Source: Eremophila alpestris peregrina
Taxonomy: Eukaryota > Chordata > Aves > Passeriformes > Alaudidae
Length of the DNA: 64,000 bases
NCBI GenBank assembly: GCA_009792885.1
Contig: WMCF01000016.1
Span: forward strand, 9,781,062 to 9,845,061
Direction of reading: 5' to 3'
The notes under the pieces: model-generated
Databases searched by the model: none
The model's input: only the letters and a program-made list of their open reading frames with translations
Told to the model about the DNA's origin: nothing
In this document: in pieces, positions 23,801-37,084 of the stretch
Layout: each line of letters starts with the position of its first letter
Numbering within the stretch: the first letter of the stretch is position 1
Program-made: the position numbers and the translations under genes

Positions 23801-26800
23801 TAAAAAGCTTTTCATAACTTGCAAGTCACCACAGAAGGAGAGAAACTGCCCATTTTCTACACTAATAAGCTATGCTACCAACCTGAACAGCAGTTTAAAA
23901 TAATTAACAATACCAAAAAAGAAAGGGTGTGTATATGAGTGGTTCTGCAGAGCCACTCCACCCAGTACAAAGGGAAAAAATTAACTGGGTGGACCAGCAT
24001 TCCTGTGCCAATTCAAAATGACTGCACTTTATATTTCTGTGCCTGGAGATATGCATTTCTTGCACGTGATCACAAGCATTGAGGCAAAAGAAGAACCTGA
24101 AAAGCAAAGCAGGACAAAAAAATAACGCTCAAGGAAAGAAATGGAAACAATTTCTACAACAAGATAAAGAGCAGCTCACAGTGAATTTTCAGGAGTGCTG
24201 GTTTCCTTCTTCACAGTAATTATATAATTTATTAGGTGATGTTTCCTGTGATATTTAGAATTATTGTGGAAGGATGCCATAACATCTATGTTTATTAGAT
24301 AGCTTTGTGGACCTTGCTGTTTCAGACTGTAAGAGAAGAGAATGAGAGAGATAAATTGTCTAAGAAAGATCAAGTGCTCTGTTTGAATGCAAAGGGCACC
24401 ATGCACTTAATGGAGATGGGAAATAACCGAGCTGTGCCCTTTCCCCTGCAGATGTAAAATGTCTGGTATTCAGCTTTAACCTGGTATTTAGGACATCTCT
24501 CATACTGACAATAATCAGGGAAAAAAAGGATGCAAGGCCTGCCAGTTCCAGCTGGGAAGGAGGAGATCAAAGGAGAAGTGTGTGTGCAGAAAGGCTGGGA
24601 GATCTGGAACCAGGGATGAGTGAGGGAAGGAGCCTTGGGGTGACAAAAAAGCCTCTGCAATACACCAAAAAAGCCCACAGAGCAGCTAAATGTACTGTTT
24701 ACAACTCTGCTGCTGATGGCAGCCTGGGGACCACAGAGCTCTGTGCCATCACTTTGGGACAGGGGCTGGAGGCTCAGGTCAGACAGAAGAGTGGACTGGG
24801 CTCTGACACAGGTTCAAACAATGTATAAAAATTATGAGAGCTGTGTTGGTCTGGATCTGGTCACCATCACCTCTTTGTTGATAAATTTGTTTCCTCAGGA
24901 GAGTCCAAGAATGAAAGCCAGCACCATTCACTCCACCTTTGTGAAAAATATATTGGACTAATACTTCTTTTTAAAAAAGAAAAAAAGATAAAAATGTAGT
25001 TTTTGTCTGGAAAAGTAAAAGTCATTGTATCAGTTGTACAGAGAGAAATATTCAAAGTATTCAGGTTTTGTTTCTGGAGTCAAATCAACTTGATTTCCTC
25101 TCCCTCAATAGGATGTCCCTTCGGTATTTGGCATATTTTCTGTTTTTCGAAATTCCAATTTTATTGTCGTTGTCAGTGAAACAGATTTTAAGGATCCTCC
25201 CAGCATCCTGTCATGAATAAATATTGATTTACTAATTTCCTAAAATCCATTATCTTGGCTGTGTAATCTTGCTTGGGGTGACACTACTGCAGGTTTGTGT
25301 GGGGCTCACTCCAGGTCTGCTCTCAATGAGCACCTGTGTGCAGAGCTGAAGGGGCTGCTGCTGTCAGCTCTGCCAGCAGATCTCAAACATCAGCATCACA
25401 GATCTCTGGGCAGAAGCAGAATCTCCTTGGCAAAACCTCAAGGAGGAGGAGGAAGGGAGTTAAATCTAAACACCACAAGGAATGGAGGTACCAATCTCAT
25501 CTGATGCCAAGAGCTTGGGCATTTTCATCTCTTGCTTCACTCTGCTCTTTCTTGTCCCTGTTGCTCTTCGTAGCCATGTCCAGTTCATGGAGCTGGGAAG
25601 CTTTTTTCCTTGTTTAAAAAAGTAAACTTTATGGATTGGAAACAAAATGGTAAGGTGAGTCTTCACTGTAAAGTTTTTATTTCCAGCAATGATGGATCAC
25701 AGAAAGAAAAACTTGGGGTTTAGCTCTTTGGAGTTTGGAGTGACTGCAGTAAGAAATACCACCCTTTGACTTGTAGAAAGAGCACATTTGATCTGGGAAT
25801 TGCTCAGACAAGAAAAATCAGTGTGGACTGGTGTAATTTGTTTTTGACAAAAAGTTGTTGTACTCTTGACTGCTAAAGGCTTTACACCATTTAGTAAGAG
25901 ACATTTTTAAAATAGATTGCACTGAAGCCTCTACAAACCTACACACAGTTCTTCTCTTGGCTGCTGGTTGAAGTTTTAGGTTCAAGTGGGATGTAAAACA
26001 GCCGAGAGGATGGGGCAGAGCTCTGCAAAGGAAAGGCTGAATATGGACACTGTTGACATTAGCTCCTGGTTGGGAAAAGCTTGAAGCTGCACATGAAGGT
26101 CTGTGAATATCTGCCAGACTCTTCTGTCCAGGTGGGTTTCTCCATGGCAGCATCATGTCCTGTCCCAGAGAGCAGAGGCAGAGCAAAAGAGGACAGTGTC
26201 AGCCTCTGCTCTGCAGTAGCACTTTAAAGCTGTAGACAACCAGCATAATCATCCAGCTTTGTTCTTTCAGGGATAAGAAATTGCTCTTTTCAAATTCTGA
26301 GCTTGTTCTGCACTGCTGCTAAGCTGGGAGTTCTGCATGTTTTTAAGGTTTTGTCATCTGAGGAAATCTATATCTAGAGGATAATAGCAAATGCATCTCA
26401 CAAGATGAGTGCAAATGTAAACAGACATCTAAGCAAGCTGTGTCTTAATGCACAATTTGATTATTTCCTTTTCTTCCATCTCCATCTGCTGTCTGCATAC
26501 AGCTACTCTGGCATTCCCATTGTCCCTGATTAACACTTTCTGCTGGAGTAATGCCATCTGTCTCATCACCATGTTGTCCCCATCACCTGAGCTGCAGAGC
26601 AAGGGTGGCATCCCAGCAGTGCAGCCCTGTGATTGCTGGCTCTTTCACTGGGGCTCTCTGAAGCTGCAGGTGTAGTTTGGTCTGTGATGTTTCAATATTC
26701 ACATGGAAAATTGGACATGTGGATCTGGAGTCTTTTGGAACAACACTTCTGTAATAAAAACGAGACTGGTGGTGGCAGTTTTCATTAGGGTAAAGCAGAT

Positions 26801-29800
26801 GAGTTCTTACAAATTCTTTTTGTCAAAATTAAACTCTTCCCCTTGGCCCAAAAAAATAACATTTCTCTGTTTGAAGTGTATATCTGATAGCTTGCTTTTT
26901 GATTAAATATGTCTGCCTTCTTAGAGAGACTGCTGTTGTTACTCACTTCCATAAATGTGGCACACTGAGGTAGGGAGGGACTTGTTCACTGCTTTTTTCC
27001 CTGAGGTTCTATTTAGGACCTGCAAAAATTAACCTAAAAGTGAGTCTTATAGTGCAGCTGCTTTATATGTGCTGTGCCACCTCCTCTGTAAATAAATTTT
27101 TTTCATTAAAATAAGTCTATTAATGTCCATCAGTTCAGTCACTTCCATGGCCTTGGCAAGTCAATGTCCTCCTTGATAACAACTTTCCTGTTTGTTTTCA
27201 GTGGCTTTCTCACACGCTCCTCTAAGTGACCCCAAATAGTTTAACATGGGAACACACAGGATCCTCACTCAAAAAAGCACACAGAGTTTCATTTTAGGAA
27301 AAAAAAAGCCTGAACAGCATACTTTTTTAAAAAAGCCTTACCTTGGTGGATGGGTAGGACACACTGTACTTGCACCATAAGTGTCTTTCTGATTCACTTC
27401 CTTCACCACCCACTCCAGGGCACATTTCCCTGGGGGGATTCCCCACAGGCAGGAGGTGATTCCATGTGCAGAAACCCACACAGCACCATCTGACCTTACC
27501 CTGCACAACACTCAAACAGTGTTGAGCAACCAACTGTGCCAGGGATGCCAAAGGTGGGAGCAGTGCAGAGTTACAGGGGAGACATCTCAAACTGGAGATA
27601 CAGCAGGCATGAGGGATTAGTTACAAAATTAAGATGGAAAGGATTGATTTGGAAACTTTACCCCTTCCCATAAGTACTGATTCAGTGAAGCATTTTTATT
27701 CTGCACTGCAGTCATAGCCAGCAGCATATACAGAATAAGGATTGAAATATTTTGAAGTGCTGTCACAGTGTGAATGATTTTCTTTAGAGCATAAAATCAG
27801 ACTGCAAAGTTATTTTCTCTCTGCAGTGACACAAGAAGAATATGAATGTCATCATTCCTGGCCCTGGGCATACAGGAATGCAGAACTGGCCTTAAACAGA
27901 TTCTTTTTTTTTCATTCTGAGTCCTTCTAAGAAATGTTAAATCCAAAACAAATTCTGAATCTGGCTAGATGTCTCATAAGAGGAACAGGATTTCTGCATA
28001 GCTGAAACAGCATGACTTTGATTATTTGAAAATGCATGATTTAATCATTTCATTATGCATACCTTTTCTCAGCAGGCACCACAGCCTAAAACAGACAGGG
28101 ACAAGCATTAGATAAAACAACATGCTTTGTAACTGAAGAGAGTGGAATCAAAGAGCTTAATCTTGCAAGGCACTGGTATCCTCAGTGCCTTTATGGACTT
28201 GGCTGCAGACAGCAGGAGTGCTGCACACAGCTGAATGGAGCCCTGGGAGAGTCCCCTGCTCAGAAGGAACATCCTGCAGGATGGCTTTGATGTCTCCTTT
28301 CCCCAGAGCACCCCTGCCCATGTCCCACACTCCTCCCCCTCACCTGCTCCCCAGTGCAGTGAGGAAGTGCTGTCAGCATCCCCACACCCACCTCCAGTTC
28401 AGGCTGCTCTGACCCCCCCAGCTCCCTGTCATGCCTCCCTCCAGCATCTGTCCTGGCTGGGAAATCATCATGGAAGAGACCTGGAGCCCAGATCTGTCTG
28501 TGAAGGACCCTTTCTGCACAATAGAGTCCAACAGATACCCTCAGCACCATGTCCCTGTCACAAGTCACAGAGAGCTGCTCACTCAGAGTGCACACACCTC
28601 ACTCCTGTGAGCTGGTAAGTCCATAATGTGGGGGTAGAGTGCACACACCCAATTTTTCCCACTCAGAACCCCTGGTGTGTCCCTCTGTACAGTGCCAGGT
28701 CCTTTTTCTCTAGGAAAGAGTGGAAACAACAGGGCCAGTGCTCTGCCTGATCCCAGACAAAAGGCATTCCCACTGCCCTTCCCTGCCTCCCCAAACACCA
28801 AAAGGGAAAGAGATGGATTGCACAAAATAAAGTCTCTGCACAAGCAGGTTTTAACTCTTTAGAGCATCCCAGACAGAGCCACAACAGCCAAGCACAAGTC
28901 CCTGGGATCCCCTAAATGTCATGGGATGGCCCCATAGGCCATGCCCTACAGCTGGGGCTGGCTGAGGGTCCCTGAGGGGCAGAAAAAGTTGATTATGATT
29001 GGGGAAACAGCCACCCATCCATTATCACTGTCACTACATCACTGTCTGGGTCAGGGGGCTGTGGGGCTTGGCCAAGGGGTCATGGGGAGCTGAGGGGGCA
29101 GTTCTGGCCTCCCCCAGCCCCACACCAGGGTCCTGGGGCTCCAACAACTGGGTTTGGGGGTCCCCCTCAGGGGATGGGATGAGCAGGGTGGGTCTGAGCA
29201 GGAGGGGCAGCAGGAGCCATCACCATGTGCTGCTTCCCTGCCACAGACTCTGGCCCTGCTGCATTTGTCCCTCTCTGCTCCTCTCTGCTCCCCAGGAATG
29301 GGGTTTGAAGTCACAAGCCCTGTGAGCTCGGGAAGGAGCCAGCCAAACCTGCCTGAGATCTCTGCAGAGGGCACCAGGGTGTCCTCACCCCACATTCTGT
29401 GCTGATGAGCTCCAGCCAAACTGCAGAGACAGGGCAGAACAGGGACTGCAAACTCTGCAGCTGAGAGAGGCAGAGCACACAAATGCTCTCCACTAGAAAG
29501 GAGCTGAGAACACTGACCAGTTTCCTGCAGACCTAAACTGGATTCATCCCGTGACCCAAGGAGGCAGAGCTCAGTCCCAGGTCCTAAAATGTGGTCTCAT
29601 GGCCAATTAAATGCTGTTCAAAGGGCAGCAGAGCATCAGGGAGTGCTTTGATCTCAGAGATGCCAGCCAGATGTGTAATACCTGCTCAGGTGTTTGCCAG
29701 GGATGGTTTACAGTCCATGCACATCAGACAGACAGCTTTCTTCCTGGCTTTTGCTAACAGAAGCAGCAGTTCTCAGAAATCACAGGGAACAGAAATAATC

Positions 29801-32354
29801 CCTACCTTTTCAAACATCAAAAACTGTAAAGCTTCACAGCTGCACAGTTCTGAGATTGAATTGAATGACTTGACTTGCCAAAACCAGAGATCAGAGTTCT
29901 AGGTCTTTCATGCCCCAGCTGAAAGCATCAATAGCACTCAAAGGAGGGCACAGAGCTGCCTTTCAAATACAGATTGTGACTTTAGAAGCTTTATTTGGTC
30001 TCACCCTTCAAACACAGTAACCTCAGTTCAAAATGGATGTGGGAATAAAAAAACTTGATTTTCAACAGGAACATTTTATTATTTAAAGAACAGGTTTTCT
30101 TTTTATCTGAAGGTGTATCTAAAATTAGCCAAGGAATCTAAATTTGGAATAGGTTTTGCATTTAAAGTAAAAGCATTTGAATTCATCTTTAAGTAGGAGG
30201 GCAGCAATGTGTTTTCTCTGCAAGCAGTGCAACAATTCAAAAGCAATACTGATGCAAGCACAGACTTGATCCCACAGGGATCCAGAGAAAAAGACTTTTG
30301 GGATGAAGCATTCAGTTCCCAGAAATTACTTTTCCCACTGATCCATGAGAATCCCAGGTCTGTTGACTCCTCCTCATGCTGCAGGACCTCATTGCTCAAC
30401 CTGGATATCTCTCTGCTTACCTACAAATCCCCTACCTTTATATATTGTCCCAGCACCTGAAATATCTGAACAGTTCAATATAAATAATGTATTTATCCTC
30501 CTAGGTAGGAAGCTCTGCTGCTACCTACCTTTTACAGCAGGGAAAACCAAGGCAGAGGGAATCTAAATACCTGATCCACAGCAGTGAATTTCACTCATTA
30601 GTCACTGCATTATTCACTATTATAGAGAAACAAAATGTTATTAACAACTGGACAGCTGATTCCAGCACTAAAGGAACAGAACTATTTTCCTTGCAAACAC
30701 ACAGAAGGAAATCAGCCATTATTTTACTCACCACGATATCTCTTTTGATACTCTAAGGGAGGCATGAGAAGAAAACAGGTTCATCATCTGGGGAAAACAC
30801 CTGTGGGAACTCTGACACTAGATTCATACATATACACATGTTCATATGTATATAAACCATACCTACATTTTTATAGTTTTTTTATTTACAAACCTTCTAT
30901 GCATATAGAAAGATATAAAAATGTAACATCTATAACTGCTGTAAAATTAACTATCTCCAAAGCAAAATATCCTGAAACCCCTGAAAATCTATTCTCCCTG
31001 ACAAACACTTCCTCTTTTTTCCCTGTTTAGTGCATCCCTGAGCTGCAAAACCCAGAACCACTTTGTGTCATGGCAGAGAAAAGAAGCCAGTAAAATATTT
31101 AGAGTCAAAGACAATGAGAAGTTCTAAAGCCACCTTTGCTAATGCTACCAGCACTTTCCTGGTGAACACTGGTGTGTGTATTCCACCTAAAGCTCACCTA
31201 AAAATCAGTGCTGATAATGCAAAACTCAGGGCCTGTTTAAAATGCTGAGTGGGGTATCTACAGAAGGGCATGAGCTGGTTATGCTGACACTGAACAAGAA
31301 ACACCTCTGAGCTGTGAGCTTCTTGAAGCGAAGCCTTGTATCAATTTTGATATTGGTCCTTCTGTTCACAACACTCCAGGTGTGAAGCTGCATTGGAGCC
31401 TCCCTGCACCTTTGCAGTGTTTGAAGAGCATGATCCAGATTTTGCATCTTGGGACCCCATAGACCGTGAATGGTTTAAAAAGAAACAAAAATAAACCCCC
31501 TAAACCTGCTGCATATTTTGCATTCTCAAGCTTCTTTGAATCCATACAAATGTTAGGAACCAGGCAGACAACAGATGCATCAGGAAATTAGCTCATCTCT
31601 TCCAAAAACACACATTAAAATGAAGGGATGAAGATCAGGGCACCTGATGCCCTTCAGGAGCTACTGCTGGAAGCTTTGCCTCTAGGTGATAAAGGGGGAG
31701 ATGGTTAATCCAAGGCAGATAACATTTCTGTACTTGTACAATTCTGTACAACATTAGTCCAGACAGGAGTCTATTAACAGTGTCTGATGGAAGCAATTGT
31801 ATTATTTATTAAACTGACAAGATCAATTGGCTGCTTTGTACCCATATAAAGAGAACTATTGTACTTTCATGTCCTTTTAAACACAGAGAATAAAGCACTC
31901 CCCAGGGTGCTTTCATGGGCTGCCTTCGATTAAGAGTTCTGAGAAGATCTGATATTGTCAGAGATGGCTCTCCAGATACCCAACTGGATTCACAGTCCTC
32001 ACAAAGAAGGAAGATGGTAGCAATTATAATTATCAGTGCACTGAGAAGGAAGGACCTTACCTGACCCAGAGGAGTGCTTTTACTCAGTCTTCCCAAGGAT
32101 TAGGCTCTCAAAGCTGAGGGAGACTGACCTGCTTTGATAGCACCAGCAGCAATGTCAGGACAGGTGTCGTGGCACAGGTAAGTGCACATGGGATGTTCAT
32201 TCTCTTCCTCACCAGAAAAACGGGAGGAGTGGAGGAAGATGACAGTTTCTAGGGCATGAATAATTTTTAATAGGACCTAATTATGGCAAGCAAAAGTGTT
32301 GCGTACATTAGCAGCAGGTTATGAGTTGTGCAATATATTTAAATATTAACCCCA

Positions 32355-32805
32355 TGCAGCACTACAGGATCGGGAAAGTGCGGCTGGGAAGATGCCTGGT
32401 GGCAAGGGACCTGGGGATGTTGGTTGAAAGCAGCTGAACATGAGCCCAGGTGAGCCCAGGTGGCTGAGAAGGCCAGTGGTGTGCTGGCTGTATCAGCAAT
32501 AGTGTGGCCAGCAGGACCTGGGCAGTGATTGTCCCCCTGTGCTGGGCATTGCTGAGGCCAAGCTCAAATCCTGGGTTCAGTTTTGGGCCCCTCACTACAC
32601 AAAAGACGTTGAGGTGCTGGAGTGTGTCCAGAGAAGGGCAGTGGAGCTGGGGAAGGGGCTGGAGCACAAGTCTGATGAGAGAAGCTGAGGGAATTTGGGT
32701 TGTTTAGCCTGGAGAAAAGGAGGTTCAAGGGGGACATTATGGCTCCTACAACTCCCTGAGAGAAGGTTTTGGCCAGGTGGGTTCAAGTTCTTCCTCTGGG
32801 GAAGA
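32355..32805 (+). mobile_element. CR1-type LINE, decayed 3'-end fragment
   Basis: The stretch aligns by eye, in order, with the 3' terminal reverse-transcriptase and tail region of avian CR1 LINEs. Landmarks are GGGGATGTTGGTTGAAAGC, CTGAACATGAGCCCAGG, an AATAGTGTGGCCAGCAGGA block, GTTCAGTTTTGGGCCCCTCA, GAGGTGCTGGAGTGTGTCC and GTTGTTTAGCCTGGAGAAAA. Frameshifts and a small internal duplication (GAGCCCAGGT repeated near 32440-32460) show it is an old, non-coding 5'-truncated copy in plus orientation. CR1 copies are typically 5'-truncated. This is the clearest sequence evidence that the host is a bird or another sauropsid. Ends are approximate to about 20 bp. Confidence 0.9.
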
Positions 32806-33933
32806 GCCCAAGCCCACTGTTATTTAGAACATGGTGCTAACAACGTGTGTTAACACACACCTTTACCTGCAGAGTGGTTTGAGGAGTACATCCAAAGGAT
32901 GAGACTCTATAAACTACAAAATAAGCACTTTCAGTCCATTCAGAGTAGACAAATATGCTTGATAAATTAATAGCAATGCTGTCTCAGAAAAGCTGTTTCT
33001 GGGCACTTATGGAATTTTCCAAACATGTGAATGCACCTTTCACTCTGTGCTCCTGAGCAGGGATGTGCATCGACTGCACAAAGCTGGAACCTGCCTAGGG
33101 AAGGAAAAAACTCTTTGTGGGTATCAGTGCAGTGTTGTTCTGAGTTTAATTGAATCACAATTATGTGCTTATCAACCTAGAACTAAAGGCTCCTGCAAGC
33201 TGCCAAGCACTGCTGTGACTCCTGGATGTGCTGAAGCTCAGGCTGCTTCTCACAGCTTGTCCAGAGACTGGAGAAGTCTCTGCTCACAATTACAGCAGAA
33301 TAAACTCCTAACAACTCTGCTAGAGGAATTCTGTGCATTTGATCTAAATTTACCTTGATGTAAATGAACAAGTTTTGCCTTATATTCAAACCCAGCTTCT
33401 ATATTAGATTTTGCCTGGTCCTTGCTGTGAACATAGAAAATGCATCTAGTTTTAGCTGGAATCTGTACAGTCAGGGTTCTCAGTTCATAACTGCCCCAAA
33501 CAGTTTCAGAAACAATGGCAAATAGAGCTACATTATATTTCCCTTAGTTAATTTCCCTACTTTTTTATGTTTCCCAGTTCCCTACCTCTGCCACCTGGAT
33601 TTGCCAACCTTTTCAGCAGTGCCAAGACACCTCATGGCCAACCAGCTTCAGTTTTGAGAGTGGTATTAAAAATTCTCACTTTCTGCTATTTCCCTTACAC
33701 CATTTTAATCGGCAATCTGTCGCTATTTCATTTCCTCTGAGCCTTACAAACCTCAGGATTGGTGCTCAGCATCACCTTGGCCAGCAGAAGCCGGCAGAGC
33801 CCGTGCCCCACCTCCCGGCTGCTGGACAGCACTGCGGGGAGCACCCGCAAAAATCGGGGCCACGGAGCCTCAGCTGCTGTGACTTCACAAAATACTGACC
33901 TTTCCTGGGTGGGGAAGTGAAAACTGGCTAAGG
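32806..33933. other. Gene-free stretch with a small GC-rich patch
   Basis: No exon or RNA is recognised. A compact CpG-containing patch at about 33780-33880 stands out from AT-rich flanks; it contains CCGGC, CCCGGC, TGCGGGG and ATCGGGG. It is too short to be called a CpG island. Confidence 0.5.
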
Positions 33934-34104
33934 ATAATATGTATTTTTAATATATAAAATATAATATGCATATGAATATTTTAAAAATATGTAATATATT
34001 TATTTATACAAATTTTAAACATACAAATAAAAATTAAATTATATTTTATATATATATTATATATATATCTATATATATATAAATATATATATATCTATAT
34101 ACAC
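33934..34104. repeat. AT-rich simple repeat, (TA)n-type
   Basis: The stretch is almost entirely A and T. It has TATATATA runs, ATATCTATAT units and a self-complementary AATATTTTAAAAATAT-like core. It could unwind or extrude cruciforms easily, and its length is likely polymorphic. Confidence 0.85.
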
Positions 34105-36009
34105 AGCAGCCTCCTCTGCAAAGATCGGTACTGCAGGAAATTGTTTGTTGTTCCAAAATTTGACAAATCTGCAGCACCATTATTTCTTCATTTTGTTTAT
34201 AGGCTGGTTTTCAGGGTGTCTCAGCGTGATGCCATCACCAGAAAGAGTCAAAAGAGGAGAGGAAGCTCGAATTTCCCCTGAGGAGGGGTACCTGGTGCTC
34301 TCAGTATGAGGTGACATTGGGAAAGAGCTCTGTGGAGAAATGACAGATAGTGGAAGGAGAGGGTGAGGAATTATCCATAGAAATAAAAGGAAGGGAGAGA
34401 AAGGTAAATATTTGTGGCAGGGAAAGAAGACAAGGAACACAAGAGATGTAATACACAAGCAAATATTCAGATTTACCCATCACACAACACCAGCCAGTGA
34501 CCAAATTCCCAGGCCTACAACTTTCCCAGATTTCAGGGACCTTCAGTGTAGACAGGCTCCATAGTGAGTTAATTACAAAACTTTTCTTGTTCACATTTAA
34601 AACACCTAACAAGAGATGATTCATTAATTTTCTCACAAATTGCAATGAGAAAATGAATTCTTAACTCTATTAATTTGTGTGTAAATTTGACAGAGACAGC
34701 TGACCTTGCCTGCAGGAGCAGCTAAATGTGCCCACAAGACAGCCTTGATGCCTCTAACCATCCTGTGATCCCAGCCTGCAGCCACGGGAAAATACACATA
34801 TTTCAAGGAAACAATTGTGTGAGCACACAGCATAATTTATCCTGCTATGGGTCATTAGAGTCCCAGCACAGTGACTAATGTGTCATTCCCTGTAAGTTAC
34901 ACTGAGTGAATAACAATTGTGCAAAGGACCTATTCTAGGATAGAATAGTCCATCTGGATCACAGGAACTTTCTTCTTATCACAAGCATTTCCCAGAAGTT
35001 TCCTATTTTCTGTAATCTCTCAGTATGGACAATTTCAGGAAATCTGTAGGACTTGCTTTTAGCATTAAAAAAACCAAACCCCTAACACACAAAACCCCCC
35101 CAAAACATACAAAAACCACTTTTCTTTCAAGAGCTATAAAATCAAAATTTTCAAACTCCTTTCCCAGAGACACACCCTAGGAAAGGAACAGTTTAAGGTG
35201 AGTTTCTCTGTTTCATCATCATTCAGGAGTTTTCCTCAGCAATAACATTCTTTCATTGTCCAGCTGTAATCTGAGGGCATCAGGGGCTTTTTCACATCCT
35301 GCACAAGAGCAAGCAGAGAACATTCTGTGGAAAACACCTACAGCTACAGCAGTGAGTGTCTGGAGTCTGGGAAAACTCTTGTTTTGGCATTTGTGTCTTT
35401 CTGGGACCTGGTTTAGTAAAATTCCCTGAAATAATTGTAATTGAAAGACAAGTTTAAGCATTTATTGTATAATGAAGTGACACTGTGAGCACAGCAACAG
35501 CCAGGAATAGAGCTCTAGAGTACACATTTATAGAATCACATCTGAGTTACTCACTGTTACAAAAGAGACCAAGCAGAATCCAAGGGGTCTTTACATCCCA
35601 TGGGTTCTCAAAAATCCAAATCTCTGCTGATTTTTATGTCTGCTCATTGCAAAGTCTTCCATCAAGTACTTTGACGTCAGCTGAAGAACGCTTTCCCTTC
35701 CTCAAGGATCTCAAAACCACTCACTGAGCCATGCAGTACCTTGAGGAAGTTTACCTGGGAAAGATGAGAAATGGACAAGCAGAGCACTTAACCCTGGTAA
35801 AGCCAAATCAGATGCAGGAAAGTGAAGCTTAGCACCCAAAGCTAAACCATTGCAGTTACAGTGCATTGTGCCTCTGAATTCATAGACCAAAGTAAACATA
35901 TTTATGCTAATAATGTGGACAGGGATATCATCTTTAAATCCCAATTTCTATTTTTTTATGAACTCTGTGCCTTTTCCAAATAGAATTTTCTGTCTGCCAA
36001 AAGGGATTT

Positions 36010-36025
36010 AAAAAAAAAAAAAAAA
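36010..36025. repeat. Poly(A) tract, 16 nt
   Basis: This is an uninterrupted A-run. A second run of 15 nt lies at 36125-36139. No retroposed sequence that they might terminate is recognised. Confidence 0.85.
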
Positions 36026-36124
36026 CAGAAAAAAATCTGTTTTGGCTCCTTTTTCACTTCTTCTTTGCTTGATGTATTCTGAAGGTATTTCTAACAGGGG
36101 ATTAATTTTCAGTGTCAGTAACTT

Positions 36125-36139
36125 AAAAAAAAAAAAAAA
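36125..36139. repeat. Poly(A) tract, 15 nt
   Basis: An uninterrupted A-run, the second of a pair about 100 bp apart. No target-site duplication was identified. Confidence 0.85.
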
Positions 36140-36431
36140 GACATATAAGACAAGCCAGTAGCAGGAAGAAAAGCCTGCTTTACACTTGTTTCTGAAACCA
36201 ACAGCCTGTGACACGCCAGGGCCAGAAAGCATTGATTATAAACAAAAAGGTGCCATCTCAGATTCCCATAGAGAACCTGGCTTTCAGTATCCTCTGACAG
36301 CGTGACACTTGCTACCAACAGCTCCTTTGTGCAGGGAGAGCAGAACAAGCAAACCAAACAAAACCACAGAAAAGCCTCGGAGGCAGCGACAGCATAATCC
36401 CACTTATTCATAGCTCAGCTGAAGTGCTGCC

Positions 36432-36438
36432 TATAAAA
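36432..36438 (+). promoter_or_regulatory. TATA-like box TATAAAA, possible unassigned promoter
   Basis: TATAAAA sits in the context GCCTATAAAACCCTCCG, immediately before a stretch that becomes progressively richer in G+C and CpG (about 36470-36824, continuing after the gap at 37220-37400). Such a step in composition can mark a transcription start, but I can define no first exon, donor or product. The long open frame from 36458 (+) runs into the gap and cannot be assessed. This is a low-confidence candidate. Confidence 0.25.
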
Positions 36439-36824
36439 CCCTCCGCAGTGATTTATTTTGCTCTCATTTCAATACTGCCGAGAGCCCAGCCTTCCTGCCA
36501 CAAATCTGCCTCCCTTTGCCCACGGAATAACCCAAACAAACAGAGCAGCGCTTGCACTAATAAATTCCGGTGTATGTATTAAATTTGATGTGATTTCCCA
36601 GCTCCCTCCTGCAAAGGCAGAGATCGTTCCACCGGTAGATGTCACCCGGAGCTGGGAAATGCCTGTCGGAGCCCTGGAGAATCCCGGTTGTTCCCAAAAG
36701 GCGCCCAGCTGCCACCAGAGGCTGGGGAAGGAGCCCGGGGAGGAGGAGGAGGAGTTTCCAAAGCACGCATCAAGGTTCATCAGCGCTTCTGCCTCCTGCC
36801 CTGGCTGGGGGACACGGGGGGACA

Positions 36825-37084
36825 NNNNNNNNNNNNNNNNNNNNNNNNNNNNNNNNNNNNNNNNNNNNNNNNNNNNNNNNNNNNNNNNNNNNNNNNNNNN
36901 NNNNNNNNNNNNNNNNNNNNNNNNNNNNNNNNNNNNNNNNNNNNNNNNNNNNNNNNNNNNNNNNNNNNNNNNNNNNNNNNNNNNNNNNNNNNNNNNNNNN
37001 NNNNNNNNNNNNNNNNNNNNNNNNNNNNNNNNNNNNNNNNNNNNNNNNNNNNNNNNNNNNNNNNNNNNNNNNNNNNNNNNNNNN
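36825..37084. other. Assembly gap (260 Ns)
   Basis: 260 undetermined bases. The left edge (GGGGGACACGGGGGGACA) and the right edge (CACACAGTGACACACAGTGA) both resemble the neighbouring 10-mer repeat, so the gap lies within one minisatellite array. Confidence 0.99.

Larger units (their letters stand above)
13656..32354. other. Gene-free stretch, about 18.7 kb
   Basis: I find no supportable gene, RNA or full transposon here. GC content varies: about 19.6-21.2 kb and 28.2-29.5 kb are richer in G+C with longer chance open frames, and about 22-27.5 kb is more AT-rich. Simple repeats include a G-run and T/G stretch near 16.03-16.10 kb, A-runs near 19.27 kb, a CTG tract at 20.47 kb and a T/G stretch at 20.8 kb. 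Isolated splice-donor consensus matches (for example 28612 on + and 32060 on -) are not matched by acceptors plus a recognisable coding frame. Confidence 0.5.
34105..36430. other. Gene-free stretch
   Basis: I see no supportable gene. Two A-runs of 16 and 15 nt lie about 100 bp apart (36010-36025 and 36125-36139), and C/A-rich simple sequence occurs near 35065-35120. An imperfect stem-loop lies at 34619-34658 (arms TTTTCTCA and TGAGAAAA, with further paired flanks and a 4-nt bulge). Confidence 0.45.

Noticed and set aside
28235..28618. Plus-strand frame ending at a GTAAGT donor
   Set aside because: Pro/Ser/His-rich chance frame in a GC-rich patch. A donor motif alone is not evidence for an exon, though an lncRNA exon cannot be excluded.
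31809..32096. Minus-strand frame with a hydrophobic segment next to a CAG|GTAAGG donor at 32060
   Set aside because: The hydrophobic residues would be on the intron side of the donor, and the exon side hits a stop with no good acceptor nearby. A perfect plus-strand donor at about 32168 also lacks a partner.
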